DNA from: Macrostomum hystrix
Lineage: Eukaryota; Platyhelminthes; Macrostomidae
Assembly: GCA_950097015.1 (NCBI GenBank)
Contig: CATNEN010000030.1
Coordinates: forward strand, 4,759,001 to 4,823,000
Length of the DNA: 64,000 nt
Direction of reading: 5' to 3'
This document shows, in pieces, positions 20,967 to 29,579 of the stretch. The translations under genes were made by a program, and so were the position numbers. The notes below the pieces were generated by a model. That model had not been told where the DNA came from. It searched no databases and saw only the letters and a list, made by a program, of their open reading frames with translations. Numbering within the stretch: the stretch's first letter is position 1; the number at the start of each line of letters is the position of its first letter.

Positions 20967-22271
20967 ATGAAGGCACACAACATGCAATTTTTTTTCACCC
21001 TACTCGTTTGTTTTAGTGTAAATACATTTGCCGATACCAACGCAAATTTAACTCATCGTTTGCTGAATCCATACCAATACGATCGCCTATTTCGTCCACG
21101 ACCGCAGCATCTTCGAGACGACGTGAAAAGTAGTAGAAGAGACGTCAAGGAGAATGCCACAACGGTTGAAGTTGGCATCAATGTGCTTAGCATAGGTCCT
21201 GTCGATCAAGTGCGTATGGAGTTCGGAGTTGAGATGCAACTATTAATGCGTTGGATTGACCCACGATTACAGCGCAACAAAACATCGGCAGCTTTTGACA
21301 TGAGCGACCAAGATACAAGCGAAGCACTTGTCCTGAGTCGCAAGGCTGGCGCAGTGTGGCTTCCGGGTCTATACTTCCCAGGTGCCACAATCGTTCGGCG
21401 GCCCGATAGGCCATCGAGAAACATTTTACTTTGGCTGTGGCCAAATGGCACTCTTCAATACAATCAGAAGCTTGATGTCAAATTTCGCTGCCGTATGGAT
21501 GTGAGGCACTTCCCTTTCGACACACAGACTTGCGCCATCGAACTCAGTGTCTTTGATCTAAGCAGTGATGAACAAATGCTCAGTTGGTCTCAGCAAGGAG
21601 TGGCATTTGAAAATCGGAATAGCGAATTCAACAGTGAGTTTTATTCACCTCTGGTGACGGCAACTAGTGGAGTATCGTTTTCTCCTGAGACCGGACTTAA
21701 TTTCAGCCACCTTACAGCTACATTTGCTTTTCGCCGACGTCACTCCCGCTACCTCCTGACTAATTATCTGCCCTCTACTTTTATTGTGCTTAGTACGTGG
21801 TCATCTTTTGCTATCGACCATAAGTCGCCCCCAGCACGAGTGTCTTTGTCGGCTTTGTGTCTAGTCGCTCAGCTGACTCAAAGTCTCAGTTTGGAGTCAA
21901 AGCTGCCACAAGTGTCTTATGTGACTAGCCTAGGAGTGTGGCACACAGGATGCATCGCGTTTGTGTATCTTTCTTTGCTAGAATACATGGCCATCAACCT
22001 GCTACGAATCCGAAAGCTGCGACGCAGGAAGCGCCAACAAGCACTGGCAGCAAAGCGTCGTCGCGGCGGAACGTTAGGTCAACCGGGCGCTAGTGAGGCT
22101 GCTGCAGCTATTGTGGCTGGCGCTGTGGTCCGCCTTAGCAGCGGCCGAAACGTCTGTTGGAGTCTCTCCCCGTCGCGGCTGGACTTGGCATGCTTGATTG
22201 CTTATCCTATTGCTTTTTGTTTGTTCAATTTATTGTACTGGACATTAGCTGTATTAAATTGGCAACAGTGA
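20967..22271 (+). CDS. Cys-loop ligand-gated ion channel, anion-channel type, intronless (434 aa)
   Basis: The frame starts MKAHNMQFFFTLLVCFSVNT, a signal peptide of about 22 residues; the nearest upstream extension has no ATG, so this start is preferred. The extracellular domain carries the Cys-loop C175-x13-C189 (DVRHFPFDTQT within it). Four membrane segments lie at about 262-283, 289-309, 317-341 and 404-430. The M1-M2 linker has PPAR before M2, the PAR signature of GABA-A/glycine/GluCl-type anion channels. Oddities: the usual loop-A WxPD is WLPG at 131-134, the 9' M2 residue reads Val where Leu is nearly universal, and no second disulphide is seen near loop C. The M3-M4 loop is short and basic (RKLRRRKRQQ). 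The ligand cannot be predicted. AATAAA follows at 22294-22299. Confidence 0.9.
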   Translation: MKAHNMQFFFTLLVCFSVNTFADTNANLTHRLLNPYQYDRLFRPRPQHLRDDVKSSRRDVKENATTVEVGINVLSIGPVDQVRMEFGVEMQLLMRWIDPRLQRNKTSAAFDMSDQDTSEALVLSRKAGAVWLPGLYFPGATIVRRPDRPSRNILLWLWPNGTLQYNQKLDVKFRCRMDVRHFPFDTQTCAIELSVFDLSSDEQMLSWSQQGVAFENRNSEFNSEFYSPLVTATSGVSFSPETGLNFSHLTATFAFRRRHSRYLLTNYLPSTFIVLSTWSSFAIDHKSPPARVSLSALCLVAQLTQSLSLESKLPQVSYVTSLGVWHTGCIAFVYLSLLEYMAINLLRIRKLRRRKRQQALAAKRRRGGTLGQPGASEAAAAIVAGAVVRLSSGRNVCWSLSPSRLDLACLIAYPIAFCLFNLLYWTLAVLNWQQ

Positions 22272-22293
22272 TCTAGTGTTTTTGGGACATAGA

Positions 22294-22299
22294 AATAAA
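22294..22299 (+). terminator. Polyadenylation signal for the Cys-loop channel
   Basis: AATAAA begins 23 bp past the stop codon, with a second at 22318-22323. Both lie in an imperfect inverted repeat spanning 22291-22336. Confidence 0.6.
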
Positions 22300-22336
22300 G
22301 AATCATATTCTTTAAAGAATAAAGAATCTTATTTCT

Positions 22337-24285
22337 ATATTTTATTTTGCACTCGTACTTTGCTAGGAAATAAAGGTCCTCGCCTTAAAATTCTGGGAAT
22401 GATGCAAGACGTATTAAACAAATTTTTGCACCTGCATGATATCCCGGACATAAAAAACTAGATTTTTCTTGTTGATCGCACATTAGCAAGGGAATGTTTT
22501 TGAACCATTGGTTGCAAGTGTTCCCTTAGCAAATTCTCACTGACAACGTAGTGTTTTTTATTGTTCGTAAAAATCAAACTTCACTTTAATTTTTATAATG
22601 AATGAACCTATGGTTATTCACACCAGTCTCTGTTTTCTCACACGGGGCAGTAGCTTTTGCAGTATTAACAAAGGACCAAATCATCCAAGTCAGTATAACA
22701 ATAATTTAACTTAAGCAAACAGATCATTTCCACTATATAATTGTTTAATAGGCTCAGAAGCTTCCTTCGTTTCTTTTATATTTTACTATAAGCTTGTAAA
22801 TATAGTTGTCTACTAAGCCATAATTGAAATGTCTCGAATTACGCTGAGAATGTGGAATTGACTCCATTGGGAAACTTTATGTCCCTTAGCAAGACACTTA
22901 ATTCTGCATTGCTTCAGTTTACCCAGCAGTTAAATGGGTATCTGCATTACCTGCGGTAGTTGAGGGTGGGTGTGGTGCCCTCCCGTTTTATGGGCTGAAC
23001 AGCCATACACATCCTTCAGATGCGCCGCGCAATAGCTGTGGCTGTGCAGTCGGCAGCACATATAGCGCAATTGGGGCAAGTGTAATCAGTTAATATTGTT
23101 ATAAAAATAATGTTTAAATTATTAAAAATAGAGTTCAGGAGGGCCTTGCACCCTGACTCCCTAATCATCCCAGCTTGTTTAAAAAATGAAGCATTTGACT
23201 TTAAGATTACCTGCTAGATCGGCGGGCGGGCTCTTTCTTGCCTTCTTTTTGGGCAATAATGGTTGCGTAGTACATCCTGATTCCGTTTCTAATGGTTGTT
23301 GTCTTATTAAAAATATAATTAGCAATGTATTTCTTCCTCAACTTTTCCAAATAGAATACAATAAACTACGAGCGTATTTGGCAATGAACTTATTTGGCAA
23401 TCATACGGTACGAAATCGATAAAAAAGTAAATTACGAGCAATGCGAGTAGAAAACTATATGGCTAGAATTCCTGTCATTTGTATTATTGGATGATTAGAT
23501 TCCATGGCTGGTGTGGCGATGGGGGCAGCGGTTTCAGAGAACCCAGCCGCGGCCTTCACCGTCTTGCGGGCCGGCGTCGGGTGCCACTAGCCGCGGCCGA
23601 TCATAGAGGCCACTCTTGCCACACTTAGGCTTTACCAGAACCTAAGGGAGTAGCAAGTTCTCTTTGAGGCATCCCTGACCACAAAAATATTTTCTACCTG
23701 GCGGGCGCGTGTTGTGCTAACCAAATCACATGGAAGATAAAACGCAAGTAATTCCGATAGGGAAGTCTTTTGGCATAGCCCGAAGGAACCCAACGGAACC
23801 GGACGAAGCGGATGAAGGGAACGAACTGACGAAGTTTCCTCAGAACTCTCTGACCTCCGCCTTCGAGGCTATTTGCCCCTCAGCAGCCAGCTGCTGTACT
23901 CGCATTTGAAAACGAATCAGTTGTTGAAAAGGAGAACGCAATCTGGTTTGACCACATGTGTCGGCGCATCGGATTGGACTTATAATAACGTCACTTAACT
24001 TCAGTTTAACTCAATTTAAATTTCCCACGAATGTTAGTTTTGCTGTTGCATTGAGTTTGCGTTGTAATTATTGCTCTGTAAACTCCCTTCTTTTCTGTTA
24101 TTAGTTATGTTTCAAATTAGTTTTCGCAAAGTTTTTAAAACTTACTACACTTTTTTCTAAATATAGACATGTTTGATAGCGAGATGAACAGTGAACATGC
24201 TATTTAAACTCCTTCATCACTATTGAATAACGTGGTTTCCTAGTATGTGAGTACATCTGCCCAGACTTTCTCATTTTCAGGTAGT
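22337..24285. other. Intergenic, SINE-like block and unassigned repeats
   Basis: It includes a SINE-like block (22855-23095), TACGAGCGTA at 23367-23376 and a GC-rich patch at 23510-23600 containing two CCGCGGCC words. A 78-codon frame at 23186-23422 has no recognisable features and is not called. Confidence 0.45.
22855..23095 (+). repeat. SINE-like element with a widely conserved core (tentative)
   Basis: Words such as TAGCAAGACACTTAATTCTG, CAGTTTACCCAGC and TAAATGGGTATCTG resemble a central domain repeated in many marine invertebrate genomes (I have the Nin-DC SINE domain in mind). An A/T-rich tail (ATAAAAATAATG) lies about 10 bp downstream. I cannot align it here, and the 5' tRNA-like head is not clear. 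Confidence 0.4.
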
Positions 24286-24290
24286 GTTTA

Positions 24291-24544
24291 TGTCGTGTCG
24301 TGGCTGGCTAGCCAAACTTGAGCCGCAAATGGGCGAGAGGTTGTTATTTATTATAGTTGGCATTGCACATAGATGTACATGCAGATACGAGTAAAGCATC
24401 AGCTAATAGATTAGACGGTTAGGCATAAGCGTACATTGACAGACAGAGCAGGCGGGGAGAGAGCAAGCAGTCCTAAACTCAGCGCCAATAACAATTGGGG
24501 TGCAGCCCCACACTGCGCACTTCAAGTCAAGTCACGATACAACA
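24291..24544 (-). repeat. 3' LTR of the Gypsy element
   Basis: Same length and, by eye, the same sequence as 28366-28619. Both copies contain TACGAGTA (24386-24393, 28461-28468). Confidence 0.95.
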
Positions 24545-24552
24545 TCCCCTCA

Positions 24553-27500
24553 TCACCAACGAGGAGACAGTCGGTCTGGGGCGACTCCCTTGGTCGACCT
24601 GCAGCTTCGTCGGGGCTCCGGTGTAGCTTCAGCGGTCTGCTGCGGTGGTGCCGCTGCGTCTGGCCGCTGGCTATCAGGTTCCGGGTTCCGGCCGCCTTCG
24701 TCAGGGTTCCGGCCGCCGTCGTCAGGGCTCCGACCGGCATCGTCAGGATCCCGGCCGCCGTCGTCAGTGTTGTCCGTAACTTCCGCCCGGCTTGGACTCG
24801 GACACAAACGCAGCTGATCCCGGTGTGCCAGCACAGGCCTGTCGTCCTTGTCCCGGGTGACCACGGCCGTGTTGTGGCCGGCCTGTACCACAAAGCGGAC
24901 GGTCTCAGCCGGCACCCCCGGTCGCGACTGGTAGACGAGCGGCGCATCGGTGTCGAATTGGAGGGTCAGCGGACTTCGCAGCTGTCGCCCCATAAGCGCA
25001 GACGGACTGCCACGCCCGTCGCCCCGCGGAGTGGCCCGGTAGTTAAGCAGCAGCTTGGCGAGGTACGCGTCGAACCTGCCCTGGTGCACGGCGAAGGCCC
25101 GCAGCCCCTTCTTGACGGTCTGGACCATGCGCTCGGCGCACCCGTTTGACTGCGGATGATACGGCGGCGAGTGCATCGGCGAGCAGCCGATCTTCTTGAG
25201 CCATTCGTGCAGCTGCTGGTCACGGAACTCCGGAGCATTGTCCGCCACCAAGGTATGCGGCACACCCAGGCGGGAAAAAATCAAGCGGAGCACCTTGATG
25301 ACCGTCATCGCGCTCTTGTCGGCAACAGGCACCGCTTCCGGCCAGCCGGAGAAGGCGTCCACCACAATGAGCAGCAGGCCGAAGCCGGGAACGTGAGCAT
25401 GGTCCATGTGCACGCGTCTCCAGGGACCATTTTCCGCCGGCCAGGTGTGGCACGTTCTGGCAGGCATTGGACGGATCTCCGCGCATCGCTGGCATTGCTT
25501 GACGAAGTTTTCGACGTCCTCGCAGTGACCCGGCCACCAGGCTTCCAGCTTGAGTCGATTTCTTGTCGCTAGGGCACCGCAGTGCGAGTCGCCGTGAGCC
25601 GCTCGCAGCACGTCTTGCCGCAGCCGGCTAGGCGGGACCACCAGGTCTCTCAGGCAGACGACGCCACTCTCCACTGAGAGCTGCTGGCGGACGGCTTTAT
25701 ACGGTCGCTCCGCTGCCGAGCAGTTGTTCCACGCATTGCTGCGGATCCTGCGCTTGACGCTGGCGAGCACCGGGTCATTGTCAGTGGCGTCTCTGATCTG
25801 CTCCAGCTTGAGCACCTCCGTCTCTGTCCAGTGAACGAAGCTTTCCTGGCAGTCGTCTCCATCGCCTTCCTCCTTGAATTCAATTCGAGACAGCGCGTCG
25901 ACGTGCGGGATGCAGCTGCCCTTGATGTACGAGATTTCGTAGTCGAAGGCCGACAGCTGCAACGCCCAGTGCATGATCCTTGCCGATGTGACCTTTGGAA
26001 GCTCCCGAGACGGACTAAAAATGAACTCCAATGGTTGATGATCGCACTGGAGCACAAACTTGCTGCCGAGAAGAAAGTGTCTGGCTCTCTGAGTGGCCCA
26101 CACCACAGCCAGGGCCTCTCGCTCGATATTCGAGTAATTTCTCTCAGCCGGTGTCAGCCGTCTTGACAGGTACATCACTGGGTGCTCGTCCTGAGAGAGG
26201 ACTGCTGCTATGGCCTTCTCGCTGGCGTCAGTAGTCAGAGTTGTGCGCTTTCTTGCATCGAAGATTCGGACCACTGGGGAAGCTGCAAGCGCCTGCTTGA
26301 GCTCGTCAAACGCTTTCTGCTGCCGAGGTCCCCAATGGAACGCGACTTTCTTGCTCCGCAGCTCGGTCAGCGGCTCGGTCTTCTCCGAGTAGGACTTGAT
26401 GTAGCGCGAGTAGTACACCGTCATTCCTAGAAACGACTCGAGTTCCTTTTTGCTCGCCGGGGTGCTCACGCCGAGGATTTTCTCCACCAGCTTCCGATCA
26501 GGGCGCACGCCGTCAGCCGCGATGCGGTAGCCAAGGAAACTGATTTCCGTGCTGCGGAAAACGCATTTTTTTTCGTTGATCGACATGCCGGCATCAGAAA
26601 GCGCTCTCAGCAGGTCCCGGACTTTGCTGTCCAATTCGTCCGCTGTGGTGGCGCCAACGCACATGTCGTCTTGGTAGATCACCAGGTTGCTGACCGCACC
26701 GCCGACCGTTGCCTCCATGGCAGCCTGGAACTGCGCACTGGCCGTCTTCACCCCGAATGGCATGCGCGTCCATCTGAGCAGGCCTAGGGGCGTGTTGATG
26801 GTGAGTATTTCTCTGGAGGCCTCGTCTAGCTCAATCTGATTGTAGGCATTTGTTAAGTCTACAATTGCGAAGTGCTTCATGCTTGCGAAGACCTTGTAGT
26901 CGGAGCAGATTCTCAGGTCTCCGTCGGCCTTGCGCACCACCACAATGGGCGATGCCCAACTGCTGCCGCCTGGCGGCACAGGCTCGAGGATCCCGGCGTC
27001 GATCATCGTCCGCAGCTTAGCCACCACCAGCGGCTTGAGATGAATCGGGAGCGGCCGGGCATCGAAGAAGCTGGGCTGAGCGTTCTCCCTGAGCAGGACC
27101 CGAGCACGGAAACCTTTGAGCTTGCCTAGCGGTTTGCTGCTGCGCTCCACTTGATTGACAGTCGCTGTGTCCAGCTTGAAGTCCAGCACGTCTGTTCCGA
27201 TGAGGCCGTGCTCCTTTGTGCATTCAGTGACCGTCACGTCCGCAAAGGCGATTTGTCTCCCGACTTCGATGAGCGCCGTGAAGCATCCTCTAGTTCTGAT
27301 GACTGTCCCGTCAAATTGTCGCAGTCTCAACTTGGACTTTCGTAGCTTGGGCTCACCGAGGCTCCACGGCTCGGCACGGAGAGAAGAAGAACTCCTCCAG
27401 AAGTTTATCGGAATGATGCTCGCACCGGATCCAGAGTCGAGCTGCATTTTGAACGGCTTGCCTTCAATGAGCACAGTTTTTATGCTGCCGCTGCCGCTCT

Positions 27501-28365
27501 CGTTACCGACAATGGTGTAGATGCCTGCCTGCTCACACTCGCTCGTGTCGATTTCATGGGCATGTGCAACCGACTTGGACTTGGCGCTGCTCCTGCAGAC
27601 TGCAGCAAAGTGGTTCCTGCGGTGGCATTTGTTACAAGTCTTCCCGAATGCAGGGCATTTGCCTGGCTGGTGCTGCAGACCACACGACCTGCACTGAGCA
27701 CCGCTATTGCGGTTCCTGTCGATGCTGGCAACTGGTGTCGAACTCTCAGCCGTCTCGGAGCTTCTGCTAGGCTCTCGGGCTTCAGCAGATCGGTCGCTTG
27801 AGCTGTAGCTCTGGATGAGCTCTAACTGCTGGATGTACTGCAGACACGTGTCCAGAGTCACTGGATTCTCAGAGCTCTGAATGTGCTCAAGTGTTTTGGT
27901 CCGCTGGCTGCGGTCGCATAAGCCGCTGATCAGCAGTGTTTGGATCAAGTCATCCTCGGCTGACTGTTTGCAGCCTTGTTCGTTGAGCTTGTCAAACTCA
28001 CAGTGCTTTGCCGCGTCTCTCAAGCGCTCCGCGAACTGCTGGGCCGACTCTGTTGACAGCTGCCGCTGGGACATGAACCTTGTGCGCTCTGCAATCACCA
28101 GTTTCTTTTTGGGCTGGAGTCGCCCGATGATCATTTTCTTGATGTCCTTGAAGGTCATATCCTCAATGTTTTTCGGCTTTGCCATGATAGAGACGGATCG
28201 GACTGCATTGATTCCTGCTCGAGCAAGGAAGAGGTCTGTTACCTGCTTCTCTTCGTTTGTATCTTGCAGTTTTTTGTGCCTGCACAGTGCTTCAAAACTT
28301 TGCAGCCAGGCCTCAGCCATGGCTGGGTCATTGAGAGGTAATTCACTGGCTGCTTGCGACGCCAT
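24553..28365 (-). CDS. Gypsy gag-pol polyprotein (1270 aa, single frame)
   Basis: Gag spans about residues 1-265 and ends in two zinc knuckles (C225-x2-C-x3-H-x4-C and C244-x2-C-x4-H-x4-C). Protease has DSGSGA (D310). RT runs about 450-650 with D503 in VDLTNAY and the YQDD box at 564-567. RNase H has D713 (TTDAS), E750, D775 and D823. Integrase has an H924/H928/C958/C961 zinc finger and D988, D1042, E1078 (35 residues between the last two). The C-terminus is a repetitive DDGGR/NPDEGGR tail. RT lacks about 20 residues between DYKV and FASM (junction at 26889/26890), where relatives carry the segment leading to the PLPR motif; this looks like an in-frame deletion and may disable RT. No frameshift separates gag and pol. 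Confidence 0.95.
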   Translation of the reverse strand: MASQAASELPLNDPAMAEAWLQSFEALCRHKKLQDTNEEKQVTDLFLARAGINAVRSVSIMAKPKNIEDMTFKDIKKMIIGRLQPKKKLVIAERTRFMSQRQLSTESAQQFAERLRDAAKHCEFDKLNEQGCKQSAEDDLIQTLLISGLCDRSQRTKTLEHIQSSENPVTLDTCLQYIQQLELIQSYSSSDRSAEAREPSRSSETAESSTPVASIDRNRNSGAQCRSCGLQHQPGKCPAFGKTCNKCHRRNHFAAVCRSSAKSKSVAHAHEIDTSECEQAGIYTIVGNESGSGSIKTVLIEGKPFKMQLDSGSGASIIPINFWRSSSSLRAEPWSLGEPKLRKSKLRLRQFDGTVIRTRGCFTALIEVGRQIAFADVTVTECTKEHGLIGTDVLDFKLDTATVNQVERSSKPLGKLKGFRARVLLRENAQPSFFDARPLPIHLKPLVVAKLRTMIDAGILEPVPPGGSSWASPIVVVRKADGDLRICSDYKVFASMKHFAIVDLTNAYNQIELDEASREILTINTPLGLLRWTRMPFGVKTASAQFQAAMEATVGGAVSNLVIYQDDMCVGATTADELDSKVRDLLRALSDAGMSINEKKCVFRSTEISFLGYRIAADGVRPDRKLVEKILGVSTPASKKELESFLGMTVYYSRYIKSYSEKTEPLTELRSKKVAFHWGPRQQKAFDELKQALAASPVVRIFDARKRTTLTTDASEKAIAAVLSQDEHPVMYLSRRLTPAERNYSNIEREALAVVWATQRARHFLLGSKFVLQCDHQPLEFIFSPSRELPKVTSARIMHWALQLSAFDYEISYIKGSCIPHVDALSRIEFKEEGDGDDCQESFVHWTETEVLKLEQIRDATDNDPVLASVKRRIRSNAWNNCSAAERPYKAVRQQLSVESGVVCLRDLVVPPSRLRQDVLRAAHGDSHCGALATRNRLKLEAWWPGHCEDVENFVKQCQRCAEIRPMPARTCHTWPAENGPWRRVHMDHAHVPGFGLLLIVVDAFSGWPEAVPVADKSAMTVIKVLRLIFSRLGVPHTLVADNAPEFRDQQLHEWLKKIGCSPMHSPPYHPQSNGCAERMVQTVKKGLRAFAVHQGRFDAYLAKLLLNYRATPRGDGRGSPSALMGRQLRSPLTLQFDTDAPLVYQSRPGVPAETVRFVVQAGHNTAVVTRDKDDRPVLAHRDQLRLCPSPSRAEVTDNTDDGGRDPDDAGRSPDDGGRNPDEGGRNPEPDSQRPDAAAPPQQTAEATPEPRRSCRSTKGVAPDRLSPRW

Positions 28366-28619
28366 TGTCGTGTCGTGGCTGGCTAGCCAAACTTGAGCCG
28401 CAAATGGGCGAGAGGTTGTTATTTATTATAGTTGGCATTGCACATAGATGTACATGCAGATACGAGTAAAGCATCAGCTAATAGATTAGACGGTTAGGCA
28501 TAAGCGTACATTGACAGACAGAGCAGGCGGGGAGAGAGCAAGCAGTCCTAAACTCAGCGCCAATAACAATTGGGGTGCAGCCCCACACTGCGCACTTCAA
28601 GTCAAGTCACGATACAACA
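28366..28619 (-). repeat. 5' LTR of the Gypsy element
   Basis: It starts TGTTGTATCG and ends CGACACGACA in element orientation. It contains an AT-rich TATAATAAATAA stretch that could act as TATA box or polyadenylation signal. The gag-pol ATG begins at the very next base. Confidence 0.95.
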
Positions 28620-28727
28620 GTTTAAAAAATTTTACTGTTGCAAACTCAATGTTCCTTGGAGGGTGGCCCTCAAGGGTGTTAAATTGCAAGAAAAGCCCCA
28701 AGCCCTCTCTCCGCGGCTGGACCCCAA

Positions 28728-28800
28728 ATTGATGTAGCCTCACCGCGGAATCGAGCTTAGGGACCTAGGTGCGAGAAGCAAACGCGTTAAACCGCTCTGG
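28728..28800 (-). repeat. tRNA-like SINE head or tRNA relic (Ser/Leu-like)
   Basis: On the minus strand GCCAGAGCGGTTTAACGCG resembles the A-box region of class II tRNAs (GGCCGAGTGGTTAAGGCG). About 20 nt downstream GCTCGATTCC fits the B-box. The acceptor stem does not pair well, so I favour a SINE or relic over a working tRNA gene. Confidence 0.4.
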
Positions 28801-29507
28801 CACTCACCCCCCGATAATTGGGTCATACTCTTTCGAGATGTCATTCCTTTGGTCTGATACTAAAGTAAGCTCCCACCTCTATTAAGAGTGAGATACGCTC
28901 GTAATCGCTGTTGATGCTGACATTTATTTATTTTGCTTGAATATCATCAATCAGTAAAAACTTAAGGATTGAGATTATCACTGCCAAGATACGAGCTAAG
29001 ATCAAACTTATCTTACGAAAGCTTTATAGTACGAGCCCTTTTGTTTCATTAAAAAAGCGAATCTTGCTAAAAGTATCATGTGACTTATTCTTCGTTTGTA
29101 TAAAAACGACAAGGTTCCACGCAATGATAAAGTGCATAAAAAAGAAAAAATGTGACTCAGACATGTCGCAAAAAATACAGTCCCGTTATCTACTCGTATA
29201 TTAGCTAGGTAAAACGGTTTGCAGTTTTTTTATTCAAAAGTTATAGGCCGCTCTGAAAATTAAGAAAATCTGGCTTAAAAATTTTTGGCAATGAATCAAT
29301 TGGGATGAAAAAGTTCGAATTTTGTTAAAAAACTGTCTAAAAGTACAATTAGTTTTTTTGAGAAAACCATCAAGCCATGTCTTCGTCGTGGATTAAAACT
29401 AGAGGGAAAATAGTCAATTTCCGCAGTTGTCCAGTATTGTCGGCCTGCTCCTAATAGCTATGTAGCATTCATGGTGCTTTTCATTTTTTATACGAATGTG
29501 AGTCTAT

Positions 29508-29513
29508 TTTATT
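29508..29513 (-). terminator. Polyadenylation signal of the TTLL10-like gene
   Basis: AATAAA on the minus strand, 66 bp beyond the stop codon. Confidence 0.6.
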
Positions 29514-29579
29514 GGAATCGTCTCGTCGACAAATAGTTAACTAAAATATAATATTTTACCAAAGGCTTGATCATATAAG

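Larger units (their letters stand above)
24291..28619 (-). mobile_element. Ty3/Gypsy LTR retrotransposon, full length, 4329 bp
   Basis: Two 254-bp LTRs (24291-24544 and 28366-28619), identical by eye, run TG...CA on the minus strand. They are flanked by the 5-bp duplication GTTTA (24286-24290 and 28620-28624). A single long gag-pol frame fills the interior. A polypurine tract (GATGAGGGGA) directly precedes the 3' LTR at 24545-24554. LTR identity and an open frame indicate a recent insertion. The PR-RT-RNH-IN order and the zinc-knuckle arrangement place it in Metaviridae; a Mag-like lineage is possible but unproven. Confidence 0.96.
28625..29579. other. Intergenic 3' of the TTLL10-like gene
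   Basis: It contains a tRNA-like sequence at about 28728-28800, the motif TACGCTCGTA at 28894-28903, TACTCGTA at 29191-29198, and AATAAA (minus strand, 29513-29508) for the TTLL10-like gene. No coding sequence is evident. Confidence 0.5.

Noticed and set aside
22291-22336. Transposon terminal repeats around the channel polyadenylation signals
   Set aside because: The inverted repeat matches at only about 16 of 23 positions and is explained by repeated AATAAAGAATC words.
23186-23422. 78-codon plus-strand frame
   Set aside because: No recognisable features; it includes the TACGAGCGTA motif and AT-rich sequence, so it is more likely noncoding.
24436-28396. Many long frames on the plus strand across the Gypsy element
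   Set aside because: They are antisense shadows of the GC-rich gag-pol frame.
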